From: CAVRQM01 sp963838805
Lineage (GTDB): Bacteria; Pseudomonadota; Alphaproteobacteria; Acetobacterales; Acetobacteraceae
Direction of reading: 5' to 3'
Length of the DNA: 64,000 bases
Assembly: GCA_963838805.1 (NCBI GenBank)
Contig: CAWISK010000002.1
Coordinates: 248,001-312,000, forward strand
The notes beneath the pieces are model-generated. The model did no database searches, was not told the origin of the DNA, and saw only the letters and a program-made list of their open reading frames with translations. Shown piece after piece: positions 47,362 through 55,590 of the stretch; positions within the stretch are counted from its first letter, which is position 1; each line of letters opens with the position of its first letter. Both the position numbers and the translations under genes were made by a program.

Positions 47362-47871
47362 TCAAGCGCCGCGTCTCACGGCGCCTGCGCCCGGGCCGTC
47401 GGTCAGCACCGACCGGCCCAGCCGCTCCAGCGCGTCGCGCAGCGGGCCGTCCGGCAGATGCGCCACTGCACGCGCCGCCGCCACGCGCGCGGGCGGCTTC
47501 TGCGGCGTCGCCGGCGGGGCAGGCGGCGCCAGGAAATCCTGCACGAAGCGCAGCCGGCTCACCGCCCGGTGGCCCAGATGGGTGTTGATGCGCTCGATCA
47601 GCGCAGGAGAGAGATGCTGCAATTCCAGCGCATTGGCGCTTGATACCGAGATGGAAAGCGTGCCGGAGAACAGGCGCTTCGGGCGGCTGATGGCGGCGAT
47701 GGCCGGGCCGGCGATGGCTTCCCATTCGGCCAATACATGGGCGGCGGCGGGGCTGCGGCGGCGGAAGATCGGCCGCAGCAAGGCCGGCAGCACGGCGCCC
47801 AGGCCGCGCGGCCCGTAGATGTGCCGGGCGGCTGCGTCATCGTCCTTGCCGTCGCTCTTGCCTGTGGCCAT
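47362..47871 (-). CDS. DciA-like DUF721 protein (helicase loader)
   Basis: The core, LPALLRPIFRRRSPAAAHVL, AEWEAIAGPAIAAISRPKRL and SGTLSISVSSANALELQHLS, PALIERINTHLGHRAVSRLR, is the KH-like DUF721 domain. DUF721/DciA proteins load the replicative helicase DnaB in bacteria without DnaC. 169 residues from ATG 47871 (ATG 47877 also possible). The Pro-rich C-terminal linker is flexible. It is divergent from mutY with essentially no gap. Confidence 0.85.
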   Translation of the reverse strand: MATGKSDGKDDDAAARHIYGPRGLGAVLPALLRPIFRRRSPAAAHVLAEWEAIAGPAIAAISRPKRLFSGTLSISVSSANALELQHLSPALIERINTHLGHRAVSRLRFVQDFLAPPAPPATPQKPPARVAAARAVAHLPDGPLRDALERLGRSVLTDGPGAGAVRRGA

Positions 47872-47881
47872 ACCCATTCCC

Positions 47882-48940
47882 GTGCCCGAGCCGGACGCCG
47901 CCCCCTCGACCGCGAAGCTGCTGGCCTGGTACGACCGCCACCGGCGCGTGCTGCCGTGGCGGGCGCCGGTGGGCGAGACAGCCGACCCGTACCGCGTCTG
48001 GCTCAGCGAGATCATGCTGCAACAGACGACGGTTGCCGCGGTGATACCGCATTATGAGAAGTTCCTCACCCTGTTCCCGGATGTGGCGAGCCTGGCCGCG
48101 GCACCCACGGAGACGGTGATGCGGGCATGGGCCGGTCTCGGCTACTACGCCCGCGCCCGCAACCTCCATGCCTGCGCGCAAGCGGTGGCGGCGGCGGGCG
48201 GGCGGTTCCCCGAATTGATCGAGGCGCTGCGGAACCTGCCCGGAATCGGCGCGTACACGGCGGCGGCGATCGCGGCCATCGCGTTTGGCGTGCCCGGCGT
48301 GCCGGTGGATGGCAATGTCGAGCGTGTGACGGCCAGAGTGTTCGCCATCGCCGAACCGCTGCCGGCGGCAAAGCGTGCCATCGGCGCGGCGGCCGCGCTG
48401 CTGGGCGAGGCGGCGGCGGCACGGGCGCGCGCCAGCGATTTCGCGCAGGCGCTGTTCGATCTGGGTGCCACGATCTGCACGCCGAGAGGGCCGGGCTGCG
48501 GCGTCTGCCCCTGGCACGAGCCCTGCCGCGCCCGCCGCGCCGGGACTGCCGAGATCCTGCCCCGCCGCGTGAAACGGCCGGATCGCCCGGTGCGGTTCGG
48601 CGCGCATTTCTGGCTGACCGACGCGGCCGGTCGGGTGCTGCTGCGCCAGCGCCCGCCGCGCGGCTTGCTGGGCGGCATGGCGGAGTTTCCCGGCACGCCC
48701 TGGCGCGACGCGCCGTGGAGCCACGAGGAAGCCCGCGCCCTGGCGCCAGCCATCGCCCCATGGCGGCCGGCCGGCCATGTGCGGCACGTGTTCACCCATT
48801 TCGAGCTGCGCGTCGAGATGTTCGCGGCCCAGTTGCCGGGCATCGAGGCGCCGGGGTTCCTGCTGCCGGTCTCCGAGCTGGCGGACGCGGCGCTGCCTTC
48901 GCTGATGCGCAAATGCGCGCGCGTCGCGAGTGCCGCATGA
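47882..48940 (+). CDS. mutY: A/G-specific adenine glycosylase MutY
   Basis: Removes adenine opposite 8-oxoguanine. HhH-GPD fold: VWLSEIMLQQTTVAAVIPHY, NLPGIGAYTAAAIAAIAFG, and the catalytic Asp in VPVDGNVERVTARV. The [4Fe-4S] cysteines follow the C-x6-C-x2-C-x5-C rule in CTPRGPGCGVCPWHEPC. The C-terminal NUDIX-like domain (RVLLRQRPPRGLLGGMAEFP) reads 8-oxoG. Start uncertain: GTG 47882 gives a short leader, while GTG 47864 and ATG 47819 would overlap the divergent dciA. It ends in an ATGA overlap with the MFS gene. Confidence 0.92.
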   Translation: MPEPDAAPSTAKLLAWYDRHRRVLPWRAPVGETADPYRVWLSEIMLQQTTVAAVIPHYEKFLTLFPDVASLAAAPTETVMRAWAGLGYYARARNLHACAQAVAAAGGRFPELIEALRNLPGIGAYTAAAIAAIAFGVPGVPVDGNVERVTARVFAIAEPLPAAKRAIGAAAALLGEAAAARARASDFAQALFDLGATICTPRGPGCGVCPWHEPCRARRAGTAEILPRRVKRPDRPVRFGAHFWLTDAAGRVLLRQRPPRGLLGGMAEFPGTPWRDAPWSHEEARALAPAIAPWRPAGHVRHVFTHFELRVEMFAAQLPGIEAPGFLLPVSELADAALPSLMRKCARVASAA

Positions 48941-50160
48941 TCGCGCGCCGCGACCGTCCGGCGGCGGTGGGATTTGTGCTGGTGGTGCTGGCCTTCGATT
49001 CGCTCGGCATCGGCCTGATCGTGCCGATCGTGCCTGAGCTGGTGCGCCACCTGTCCGGCCGCGATCCCGGCGGCGCCTCGATCGACGTGGGCGCGCTGGT
49101 GGCGACCTTCGCGTTGGCGCAATTGTTCGCGGCGCCGATCCTGGGCGGGCTGTCGGACCGCTACGGCAGGCGGCCGGTGATCCTGCTGTCGGTCGCGGGG
49201 GCCTGCGCCAACTACCTGCTGCTGGCCTGGTCGCCGAGCCTGGGCTGGCTCTATCTCGGCCGCGCGCTCGCGGGGGTGTCGGCCGCCAACACCTCGTCCG
49301 CCACCGCCTATATCGCCGACGTCTCCAGCCCCGAGCAACGCGCGCGGCGGTTCGGGCTGGTCGGCGCCACGTTCAGCCTGGGGTTCGTGCTGGGGCCGGT
49401 CATGGGCGGGGTGTTCGGCGCCGTCAGCCTGCGCCTGCCGTTCCTGGTGGCTGCCGGCCTTGCCGCCGCAAATGCGCTGTACGGCCTGTTCCTGCTGCCC
49501 GAGTTGCTGCCGCGCGCGCGGCGGCAGGCCTTCGCCTGGCGGGGCGCCAATCCCGTTTCGGCGCTGCGGATGCTGGCGAGCGATCCGGTGCTCGGGCGCC
49601 TCGCGCTCGCCTGGAGCGCCATGTGGTTCGCGATCGGCACCTTGCAGACGGCTTTCGTGCTGTCCACCGCCCTGCGCTTCGGCTGGGGCAGCATCGATAA
49701 CGGCATCGCGCTGGGCCTGGCCGGCGTGTCGGGAGCGGTGGTGCAGCTCGTGCTCGTGCGGCGGGTGGTGGGCAGGCTCGGCGAGCGGCGGACAGCGGTG
49801 CTGGGCCTGCTGGCCAGCGGCTGCGCCTATGCCATCCTGGCGGTGGCGGGCCAGGGCTGGATGGTGTTCATCTTCATTCTGGTTCAGGCGCTTGGCGGCC
49901 TCGCCAATCCCGCAATCCGGGCGCTGATCTCGATCCGCGCGGGACCGGAGCGGCAGGGGCGGGTAATGGGGGCGCTGTCCTCGGTGGAGGGGCTGACGGC
50001 GATCGTGAGCCCGATCGTCGCCTCGACCCTGTTCCGGCTGTTTTCCGGGCCGGAGGCGCTGGCGCATTTTCCGGGGATGCCGTTCCTGGCAACCGCGCTG
50101 CTGTTTCTGGGCGCGGTGGCGGCGGTTCGGTTTGCCGCACCGTCGGCGCGGACGGCCTAG
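48937..50160 (+). CDS. MFS transporter, TetA/Bcr-like 12-TM
   Basis: The 407-residue protein has LVVLAFDSLGIGLIVPIVPE, GGLSDRYGRRPVILLSVAGA (motif A), RALAGVSAANTSSATAYIAD and GLVGATFSLGFVLGPVMGG (motif C), characteristic of the tetracycline-resistance-type DHA1 exporters. 12 helices. The gene overlaps mutY and so shares its transcript. Real substrate cannot be told; these names do not imply tetracycline resistance. Confidence 0.83.
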   Translation: MIARRDRPAAVGFVLVVLAFDSLGIGLIVPIVPELVRHLSGRDPGGASIDVGALVATFALAQLFAAPILGGLSDRYGRRPVILLSVAGACANYLLLAWSPSLGWLYLGRALAGVSAANTSSATAYIADVSSPEQRARRFGLVGATFSLGFVLGPVMGGVFGAVSLRLPFLVAAGLAAANALYGLFLLPELLPRARRQAFAWRGANPVSALRMLASDPVLGRLALAWSAMWFAIGTLQTAFVLSTALRFGWGSIDNGIALGLAGVSGAVVQLVLVRRVVGRLGERRTAVLGLLASGCAYAILAVAGQGWMVFIFILVQALGGLANPAIRALISIRAGPERQGRVMGALSSVEGLTAIVSPIVASTLFRLFSGPEALAHFPGMPFLATALLFLGAVAAVRFAAPSARTA

Positions 50161-50187
50161 CCGGGCCGGCCCTGCATGTCGGCCCGA

Positions 50188-50218
50188 GCGCCTGCGGTCG
50201 ATCCACGACCACAGGCGC
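50188..50218. terminator. Bidirectional hairpin between convergent genes
   Basis: GCGCCTG (50188-50194) and GGTCG (50196-50200) pair with CGACC (50206-50210) and CAGGCGC (50212-50218), with one C/A mismatch and loop ATCCA. It sits in the 66-bp gap between the MFS and DUF1127 gene ends. Confidence 0.6.
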
Positions 50219-50226
50219 GAGGCCGG

Positions 50227-50448
50227 TCAGCCACGGTGGTAGCGGCCCCGGGCAACGTCGCGGATGTCACCGCGCGTCAGGCCCAGATCGGCCAGATGGC
50301 GGTCGCTATAGGTGTTCAGCTCGAACTCGATGCGGGCGATCTCGCGCCGGCGGCCCATCCAGTCGCGCAGGCGCCGCGACAGGCCGCGCGAAGCCGTCAA
50401 TCCATCGAACATCACCGGTCGTGCGGTGTCGTGTGTGAGAGTAGCCAT
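50227..50448 (-). CDS. DUF1127 (YjiS-like) small protein
   Basis: The 73-residue protein ends in the DUF1127 block RRLRDWMGRRREIARIEFEL, NTYSDRHLADLGLTRGDIRD. Arg-rich YjiS-like proteins are widespread in alphaproteobacteria; some bind RNA and tune phosphate or sRNA pathways, but which apply here is unknown. ATG 50448 has GGAG upstream. A possible promoter (TTGATA at 50525-50520, TACATC 16 bp on, minus strand) lies about 50 nt before it. Confidence 0.85.
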   Translation of the reverse strand: MATLTHDTARPVMFDGLTASRGLSRRLRDWMGRRREIARIEFELNTYSDRHLADLGLTRGDIRDVARGRYHRG

Positions 50449-50528
50449 AGGTCAGTCTCCTGTCGGTTGAACGACCTTCCCTCCCCAACCGGCAACAGAT
50501 GTAACTCGACGATTCCATTTATCAAGAG

Positions 50529-50555
50529 CGATTCTGCTGCACCGCAGCAAAATCG
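50529..50555 (-). terminator. Hairpin after trypsin-like protease gene
   Basis: On the minus strand CGATT-T-TGCTGC and GCAGCA-G-AATCG form an 11-pair stem with one T/G pair and loop GGT, 13 nt after the protease stop. The following bases CTCTTGATAAAT are only mildly T-rich. Confidence 0.5.
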
Positions 50556-50567
50556 TTATACGACCCG

Positions 50568-51429
50568 TCAGGTCGGCCCCATGACGGCGCGGAAGACCAC
50601 GCAGGCGCCTCTTGGGTAGCCTGGGACCAGCACCCTCGCATGCATGGGTGCGTCGGTCTGGCGCACCCACTGCCCCGCCCGGCCGAGTGCCGCCAGGATC
50701 GTCGGATCGGAGATCGGCGTCGCATAGCCCACGGCATGCACCGGCAGCCGCAGCGCGACTTGGCCAATCCCGTTCGGGTCGCCCGCCAGGATGCTGATCT
50801 TGGACACCGCCGGATCGTCGAGCTTCGCCGCCATGATGCCGAGCAGCGTGCCATCCGGGCGCAGCACGCCCGCCCCGGACACGCCGGGATCGACCCCGGC
50901 CGGGTCCGCCACGTCGCCGCGCAGCAGGCCGCCCGGCTGGCGGCGTGACAATGGCATGCCGGGGATCGCCGCGAACCGCGCGGCACCCTGCGGCGGCGAA
51001 CTGCCCAGTCGCAGCACCGCCAGATCGCCGAAGCGCAGGCCGGCGGGTGCGGCGGGGTCGTGCAGCCCGAACGCCGGACCGGGTGCCGCCGCCGCCGCCG
51101 CCGTCCGCATAGCCCAAAAAGGCGCCGTTGCTGTCCATCACCGCCAGCAACGCACCGGGCATGGTTGCAAGATCGCGCAGCACGTGCCCGGCGGTGAGGA
51201 TGCGGTTGCGCGGGTCGGTGAAGCTGCCGCTATGCGCGACCACGACCCCGGAGGCCAGGCCGAACGCCTGGCCGCCCGGCCGTAGCAGTACCAGCCGCAC
51301 CGCCGAGCGTGCCGCCGCCATTGCCCAGGGCACGGCGGGAAATTGGCCGTCGAAGCACGAGGCGCGTGCCGCAGCGGGTGCCGACAGGATCAGCAGGGCG
51401 AGCAGGCGGCACAGGCGCGACGCGGGCAC
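50568..51429 (-). CDS. Secreted trypsin-like serine protease, one frameshift
   Basis: A signal peptide (LCRLLALLILSAPAAARA) is followed by a chymotrypsin-fold protease. The catalytic His is in RILTAGHVLRDL, the Asp in FGDLAVLRLG and the Ser in GVSGAGVLRPDGTLLGI (G-x-S-G-x-G variant). The frame changes near 51095 within a Gly-rich run, moving from YADGGGGGG to AAAAPGPAFGLHDPAAPAGL. About 285 residues when joined. Periplasmic or secreted; substrate unknown. Lies 3 bp downstream of the ccrM... region boundary on the opposite side, with ccrM ending at 51433 on the same strand, so it may be cotranscribed with ccrM. Confidence 0.8.
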
Positions 51430-51432
51430 GGC

Positions 51433-52524
51433 CTAGCCCGGATCCGGCTTTGCCTCGGGCGCGGTGCGCAGCACGTCGATTGCCTCCAGCCTGCCGTCGC
51501 GCTCGAAATGCCAGAAGGTCCAGCCGTTGCAGGTGGGCGTGTTCTGCACCGCGGCACCGATCTTGTGGATCGAGCCTTGCAACTCTCCCACGCGCACGCT
51601 GCCGTCCGCCATGACGGTCGCCTCCACCCGGCGCGCGCGGTCGGTGAGCGTGCTGCCCGGTTCGATCAGCCCGCGCTCCACCAGGCTGCCGAAGGCGATG
51701 CGCGGCCGCTCGCCCCGGCTCGGCGAGGTGGCGATGCCGGAGGCAGGCGTCGGGCGCACCCGCCGCACCCGTCCCAGCGCCGCCTCGACATAGTCGGGAT
51801 GACGCTCGATGCCGATGAAATGGCGTTGCAGGCGCCGCGCCACGGCGGCCGTGGTGCCGGTGCCCAGGAACGGATCGAGCACGATGTCGCCCGGCCCGGT
51901 GCTGGCGAGCAGCACGCGATGCAGCAGCGCCTCGGGCTTCTGCGTTGGGTGCAGCTTCAGCCCGTGCGCGTTGCGCAGCCGCTCGGCCCCGGTGCAGAGC
52001 GGGATCAGCCAGTCGCTGCGCATTTGCAGATCGTCGTTCAGCGACTTCATGGCCTGGTAGTTGAAGCGGTAGCGGCTGTCGCGCTGCCGCGCCGCCCAGA
52101 TCAGCGTCTCATGTGCATTGGTGAAGCGACGGCCGCGGAAGTTCGGCATCGGGTTCGACTTCCGCCAGGTCACGTCGTTCAGGATCCAGAACCCCAGTTC
52201 CTGCAGGATGGCGCCGATGCGGAAGATATTATGGTAGGTACCGATCACCCAGATCGTGCCGTCCTTGCGCAGCAGCCGCCGGCATTCGGCCAGCCACTCG
52301 CGGGTGAAGGCGTCATAGGCGGCGAAATCGGTGAAGCGGTCCCAATCCTCGTCCACGCCGTCAACAATGCTGTCGTCCGGCCGGCGCAGCTCGCCGCGCA
52401 ACTGAAGATTGTAGGGAGGATCGGCGAACACGCAATGCACCGAGGCGGGCGGCAGCATGCGCATCATGCGCGCCGCATCGCCGAGCAGAATCTGGTCCAG
52501 CGGCAGTTCGCGCACGATCTCCAC
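51433..52524 (-). CDS. ccrM: CcrM-type adenine DNA methyltransferase (GANTC)
   Basis: Cell-cycle methyltransferase of alphaproteobacteria. The beta-class order is seen: catalytic DPPYNLQL (residues 35-42) near the N-terminus and the SAM-binding LDPFLGTGTTAAVARRLQ later. The CcrM-specific C-terminal domain (GSIHKIGAAVQNTPTCNGWT, FWHFERDGRLEAIDVLR) reads the GANTC target. 363 residues, intact. The start is GTG 52524 with no clear Shine-Dalgarno. No GANTC occurs in the 131 bp upstream, unlike the self-methylated promoter of the Caulobacter gene. Confidence 0.93.
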   Translation of the reverse strand: MEIVRELPLDQILLGDAARMMRMLPPASVHCVFADPPYNLQLRGELRRPDDSIVDGVDEDWDRFTDFAAYDAFTREWLAECRRLLRKDGTIWVIGTYHNIFRIGAILQELGFWILNDVTWRKSNPMPNFRGRRFTNAHETLIWAARQRDSRYRFNYQAMKSLNDDLQMRSDWLIPLCTGAERLRNAHGLKLHPTQKPEALLHRVLLASTGPGDIVLDPFLGTGTTAAVARRLQRHFIGIERHPDYVEAALGRVRRVRPTPASGIATSPSRGERPRIAFGSLVERGLIEPGSTLTDRARRVEATVMADGSVRVGELQGSIHKIGAAVQNTPTCNGWTFWHFERDGRLEAIDVLRTAPEAKPDPG

Positions 52525-52602
52525 GAGGCAATGCGGCTCCGGCGGGTTGAGACAAACACTGACGGCTCTCCCCGCTCATGGTCAATCGCAGCCGGGGCAC
52601 AT

Positions 52603-52626
52603 CGCGGCCGATCGATCGCGGCCGCG
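52603..52626 (-). terminator. Perfect hairpin after rnhB
   Basis: CGCGGCCG (52603-52610) and CGGCCGCG (52619-52626) are exact reverse complements around an 8-nt loop ATCGATCG, itself self-complementary. It lies 30 nt beyond the rnhB stop and 79 nt before the ccrM start on the minus strand, so the two genes are probably separate units. Confidence 0.5.
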
Positions 52627-52655
52627 TGATCGTGGCCACGCCCGTCGTGGTCGCG

Positions 52656-53292
52656 TCAATCCGCCGCGTCGGCCTCCGCCAGCAGCAGCCGCACCGTGCC
52701 GAATCCGGCCCGGTGGTGGCGCGAGGCGCCCAGCAGGCGCAGGGCCGCGCGGTGCGACGGCGTGCTGTACCCGGCATTCTCGGCCCAGCCATAGCCGGGC
52801 AGGCGCGTGTCGAGCCGCGCCATCGCGCGGTCGCGCGTCACCTTGGCGATGATCGAGGCGGCGGCGATGGACAGGCACAGCGCGTCGCCGCCCACCACGC
52901 AACGATGCGGGCAGGGCAAGGCGGGCGGCGCCGCGTTGCCGTCGATCAGCGCCAGATCGGGCGAGACGGGCAGGCGTGAGAGCGCGCGACGCATCGCCAG
53001 CATGGTGGCGTGAAATATGTTGACGCGGGCGATCTCGGCCACCGACGCGGCGCCGACCGCGATTTCCACCGCCCCTGCCGCCTGCGCGCGGCGCAGCGCC
53101 GCATAGGCGAGGTCGCGCTGCTCGGGCGTCAGCGCCTTGCTGTCGTCGAGCAACGGGCCGAGGCCGCGCGGCACCCGCCGCCCCAGCACCACGGCCGCCG
53201 CCAGCACGGGACCCGGCGAGCGGGCCTCGCCCGGCCTCGTCCACGCCGGCCACGCGGCCGCCAGACTGCAACTCGATGCGGTAGTGCGGCAT
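52656..53292 (-). CDS. rnhB: Ribonuclease HII, one-base insertion
   Basis: Cleaves RNA and single ribonucleotides in DNA. The GRG motif is AGVDEAGRGPLAG, followed after the shift by PVLAAAVVLG. Catalytic acids lie in DEAGRG, DLALIDGN and the later ASIIAKVTRD, with YGWAENAGYSTPSHRAAL near the end. A one-base insertion near 53212 is visible directly by comparison with the second copy (GGGTCCCGTG here against GGGCCCGTG there), so the total 637 nt is one too many. About 211 residues. Its first 104 codons are duplicated at 54063-54375. Confidence 0.9.
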
Positions 53293-53338
53293 GGCGGTGA
53301 GGGTAGCCGGAGGCGGTGAAAGGACAAGCAGCAGTTTG

Positions 53339-53818
53339 TTAATGAGCGACGACCAGGGTGGTGGACCCCAGCAGCCATGGGTAGATCGAAAAATCCGCGC
53401 TAACATGCACCGACACGACATGCACGCCGGGGGTAGCGACGACGGCCACGCCGTTTCGTGCTACGCCGACGTAAAGGTTGGTCGCCGCGCCCGAACACAA
53501 GACGTAATCGATGTAGGGACCAGGGCCGAAATCGGGCTGGATCGGAGCCCCATCGACGTATAGGTGCAGGAACACGAAGGCGCCCGGACTCCCGACGCTG
53601 CACACCGCCGAGAAGCTGAGCGAAATCGGTTCGTTCGGCTTTCTGGTGATGACGCTGAGAGTGGTGTCTCCCTGATCGTCGAGCGGGATCTGATGATCCA
53701 CCGCGTCGTTGTACTGGAGGGCTCCGTGGGCCTGGGCGTAACCCAGGATTTGCGCGTGTGCCCCGTTCGCGACACTCAGGGCGAGAACAACGGCGACTGC
53801 TGGCAGCAGCTTTTGCAT
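53339..53818 (-). CDS. Small secreted hypothetical protein
   Basis: A clear signal peptide (MQKLLPAVAVVLALSVANGA, cleaved near AHA) leads a roughly 137-residue mature protein of beta-strand character: TTLSVITRKPNEPISLSFSA, FVFLHLYVDGAPIQPDFGPG, NLYVGVARNGVAVVATPGVH. Two Cys (VCSVG and VLCSG) could form a disulfide. I do not recognise the family. It lies between the intact rnhB and the truncated rnhB copy and is visibly less GC-rich than they are, suggesting arrival with the duplication. Confidence 0.72.
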   Translation of the reverse strand: MQKLLPAVAVVLALSVANGAHAQILGYAQAHGALQYNDAVDHQIPLDDQGDTTLSVITRKPNEPISLSFSAVCSVGSPGAFVFLHLYVDGAPIQPDFGPGPYIDYVLCSGAATNLYVGVARNGVAVVATPGVHVVSVHVSADFSIYPWLLGSTTLVVAH

Positions 53819-53887
53819 GTGACCGATCCTTTGCTTCCCCCCGGAGGCGACATGCCGCCGGAGACCGCAGCATCGGGCGGCGCTCAG

Positions 53888-53919
53888 TGACGTGACGTGA
53901 CGGGCGTCACGTCACGTCA
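53888..53919. repeat. 32-bp perfect palindrome of TGACG iterations
   Basis: Three consecutive TGACG units (53888-53902), a GG centre, then three CGTCA units (53905-53919). It lies between the end of the truncated rnhB copy (53962) and the start of the secreted-protein gene (53818), both on the minus strand. It could be a terminator stem, an operator or a cruciform-forming element. No U-run follows on the minus strand. Confidence 0.75.
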
Positions 53920-53961
53920 GCCATTCGGGCCGCCGCTGCATCCGTGCTCCGTCGGCGGCGT

Positions 53962-54375
53962 TCACGTCGCTCCCTGGATGGCTGCAACGGGTGAGCGGTA
54001 ACGGAGCAGCAGGCCGGCGAGAACTCGCCGCATCTCGACGACCAGGAGCAGCGGCAGGCCGCCGAGCGCGCGCCGCATCGCCAGCATGGTGGCGTGAAAG
54101 ATGTTGACGCGGGCGATCTCGGCCACCGACGCGGCGCCGACCGCGATTTCCACCGCCCCTGCCGCCTGCGCGCGGCGCAGGGCGGCATAGGCGAGGTCGC
54201 GCTGCTCGGGCGTCAGGGCCTTGCTGTCGTCGAGCAATGGGCCAAGCCCGCGCGGCACCCGTCGCCCCAGCACCACGGCTGCCGCCAGCACGGGCCCGGC
54301 CAACGGGCCCCGGCCGGCCTCGTCCACGCCGGCGAAGCGGCCGCCAGAACGCGACTCGATGCGGTAGTGCGGCAT
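53962..54375 (-). pseudogene. Truncated duplicate of rnhB
   Basis: The first 104 codons repeat the N-terminal half of rnhB (MPHYRIESRSGGRFAGVDEA, DDSKALTPEQRDLAYAALRR, VNIFHATMLAMRRAL) at about 95% nucleotide identity, offset 1083 bp. After MRRALGG the sequence is unrelated (LPLLLVVEMRRVLAGLLLRY) and stops at 53962. It lacks the second and third catalytic acids, so it cannot be an active RNase HII. This copy has the correct, unshifted frame at the site where the full-length gene carries an extra base. Confidence 0.85.
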
Positions 54376-54463
54376 GGCGGCATGGCTATGCGGCGCCCGC
54401 CGGTGCGGCAAGGCGGGGGATGATGTAACGTCCCGCAATCGACAGCCGACGAAAGGGAGCGCC

Positions 54464-55252
54464 ATGTCGCCCCGCTCGCTGCAACACCTGGCCGCCGCCT
54501 TGCTGCTCTGTTTCGCGTTGCCCCAATCCGGGCGAGCGGGCGAAAGGCTGACCGAGGCGCAGTTGCGCGCGAAGGTCGCCGCTGCCGCCGGTGGCAGGGT
54601 CGTGCTGGCCGGTGCCGATTTGCGCGGCCTGGATTTCACCGGTCTCGACCTCAACGGCGCCGATCTGCATGGTGCCGATCTGGCCGGAGCGTGCGTGTGC
54701 AAGACGAAGCTGGTGGGCGCTGATCTGAGCGACGCCAACCTGTCCGGCGCCACGCTCAATTTCGCCTGGATCATCCGCGCCGACTTCACGCGGGCCAATC
54801 TGTCCCAGGCGGTGATGCAGACATTGGTCGCCTCGATGGGCATGGAAACCACGCCGCAGGAGGCGGCGATTTTCGTCGGCGCCAATTTTTCCGGCGCGCG
54901 GATCAACGTGCAGTTCCGCTACGACGACATGCGCGGCGCCAATTTCTCGCATGCGCAAATGAAGGTGGACATGCGCAACCAGTCGATGGGCCTGCTGCGC
55001 ACCGATTTCAGCGACGCCAACCTGACCGGCGCGAATTTTACGGGTGCGACACTCGGCCATGTCAGCTTCCACTACGCCAAGCTGCGCGGCTCCAGCTTTC
55101 GCGACGCGGAGGCCGATTTCGCCGAGTTTACCGGCGCCGACCTGACGGACGCGGATTTCACCGGGGCACGGCTGAAAGGGGCCGATTTCAGTGGTGCCAC
55201 GCTTGCGGGTGCCAAGGGCCTGGCCGGGGTCGCTGACGCGCCGCCGCCGTAA
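54464..55252 (+). CDS. Exported pentapeptide-repeat protein
   Basis: A signal peptide (LAAALLLCFALPQSGRAG) precedes two runs of A(D/N)LXX-type repeats: ADLRGLDFTGLDLNGADLHG and ADLAGACVCKTKLVGADLSD, then ANFSGARINVQFRYDDMRGA, later ADLTDADFTGARLKGADFSG. These fold into a right-handed quadrilateral helix. 262 residues. ATG 54464 follows AAAGGGAG. Some pentapeptide proteins protect gyrase, but this one is secreted, so that role is unlikely. Divergent from the rnhB remnant. Confidence 0.87.
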   Translation: MSPRSLQHLAAALLLCFALPQSGRAGERLTEAQLRAKVAAAAGGRVVLAGADLRGLDFTGLDLNGADLHGADLAGACVCKTKLVGADLSDANLSGATLNFAWIIRADFTRANLSQAVMQTLVASMGMETTPQEAAIFVGANFSGARINVQFRYDDMRGANFSHAQMKVDMRNQSMGLLRTDFSDANLTGANFTGATLGHVSFHYAKLRGSSFRDAEADFAEFTGADLTDADFTGARLKGADFSGATLAGAKGLAGVADAPPP

Positions 55253-55340
55253 GTCGGACCGCCAGGAACCTTTTGCCTGCGCGCCGGGTCCAACGGCTTC
55301 GACAGGGTGTGGATTGGCGGGCAAATGGGGCACGATCGCC

Positions 55341-55559
55341 ATGGATGACGACGCGCTGATGGAGCGGCTGCGCGGCGGTGACCGGAGCGCCGCACAGGCC
55401 ATCGTGCAACGGCACAACCGGATGCTGTGGCGCATCGCGCGCGGGATCGTGCGCGACGATGCGGATGCCGAGGAGGTCGTGCAGGACGCCCATGTGCGGG
55501 CCGTGACCTCGCTCGACGCATTTCGGGGTGAGTCGGGCATCGCTACCCTGACCGCTTGA
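55341..55559 (+). pseudogene. ECF sigma factor truncated after region 2
   Basis: The 72 residues contain sigma-70 region 2 only: DDALMERLRGGDRSAAQAIV, QRHNRMLWRIARGIVRDDAD, AEEVVQDAHVRAVTSLDAFR then GESGIATLTA and a stop. A normal ECF factor would continue W-L-x-R-I-A-x-N and add region 4 (another 100 or so residues). I found no region 4 in any frame before the ABC gene starts 31 bp later, so this is a real deletion rather than only a frame error. It probably cannot recognise a -35 element. Confidence 0.75.
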
Positions 55560-55590
55560 CGCGGCGGTGCCGCATGGCCACCCCTGAGGC

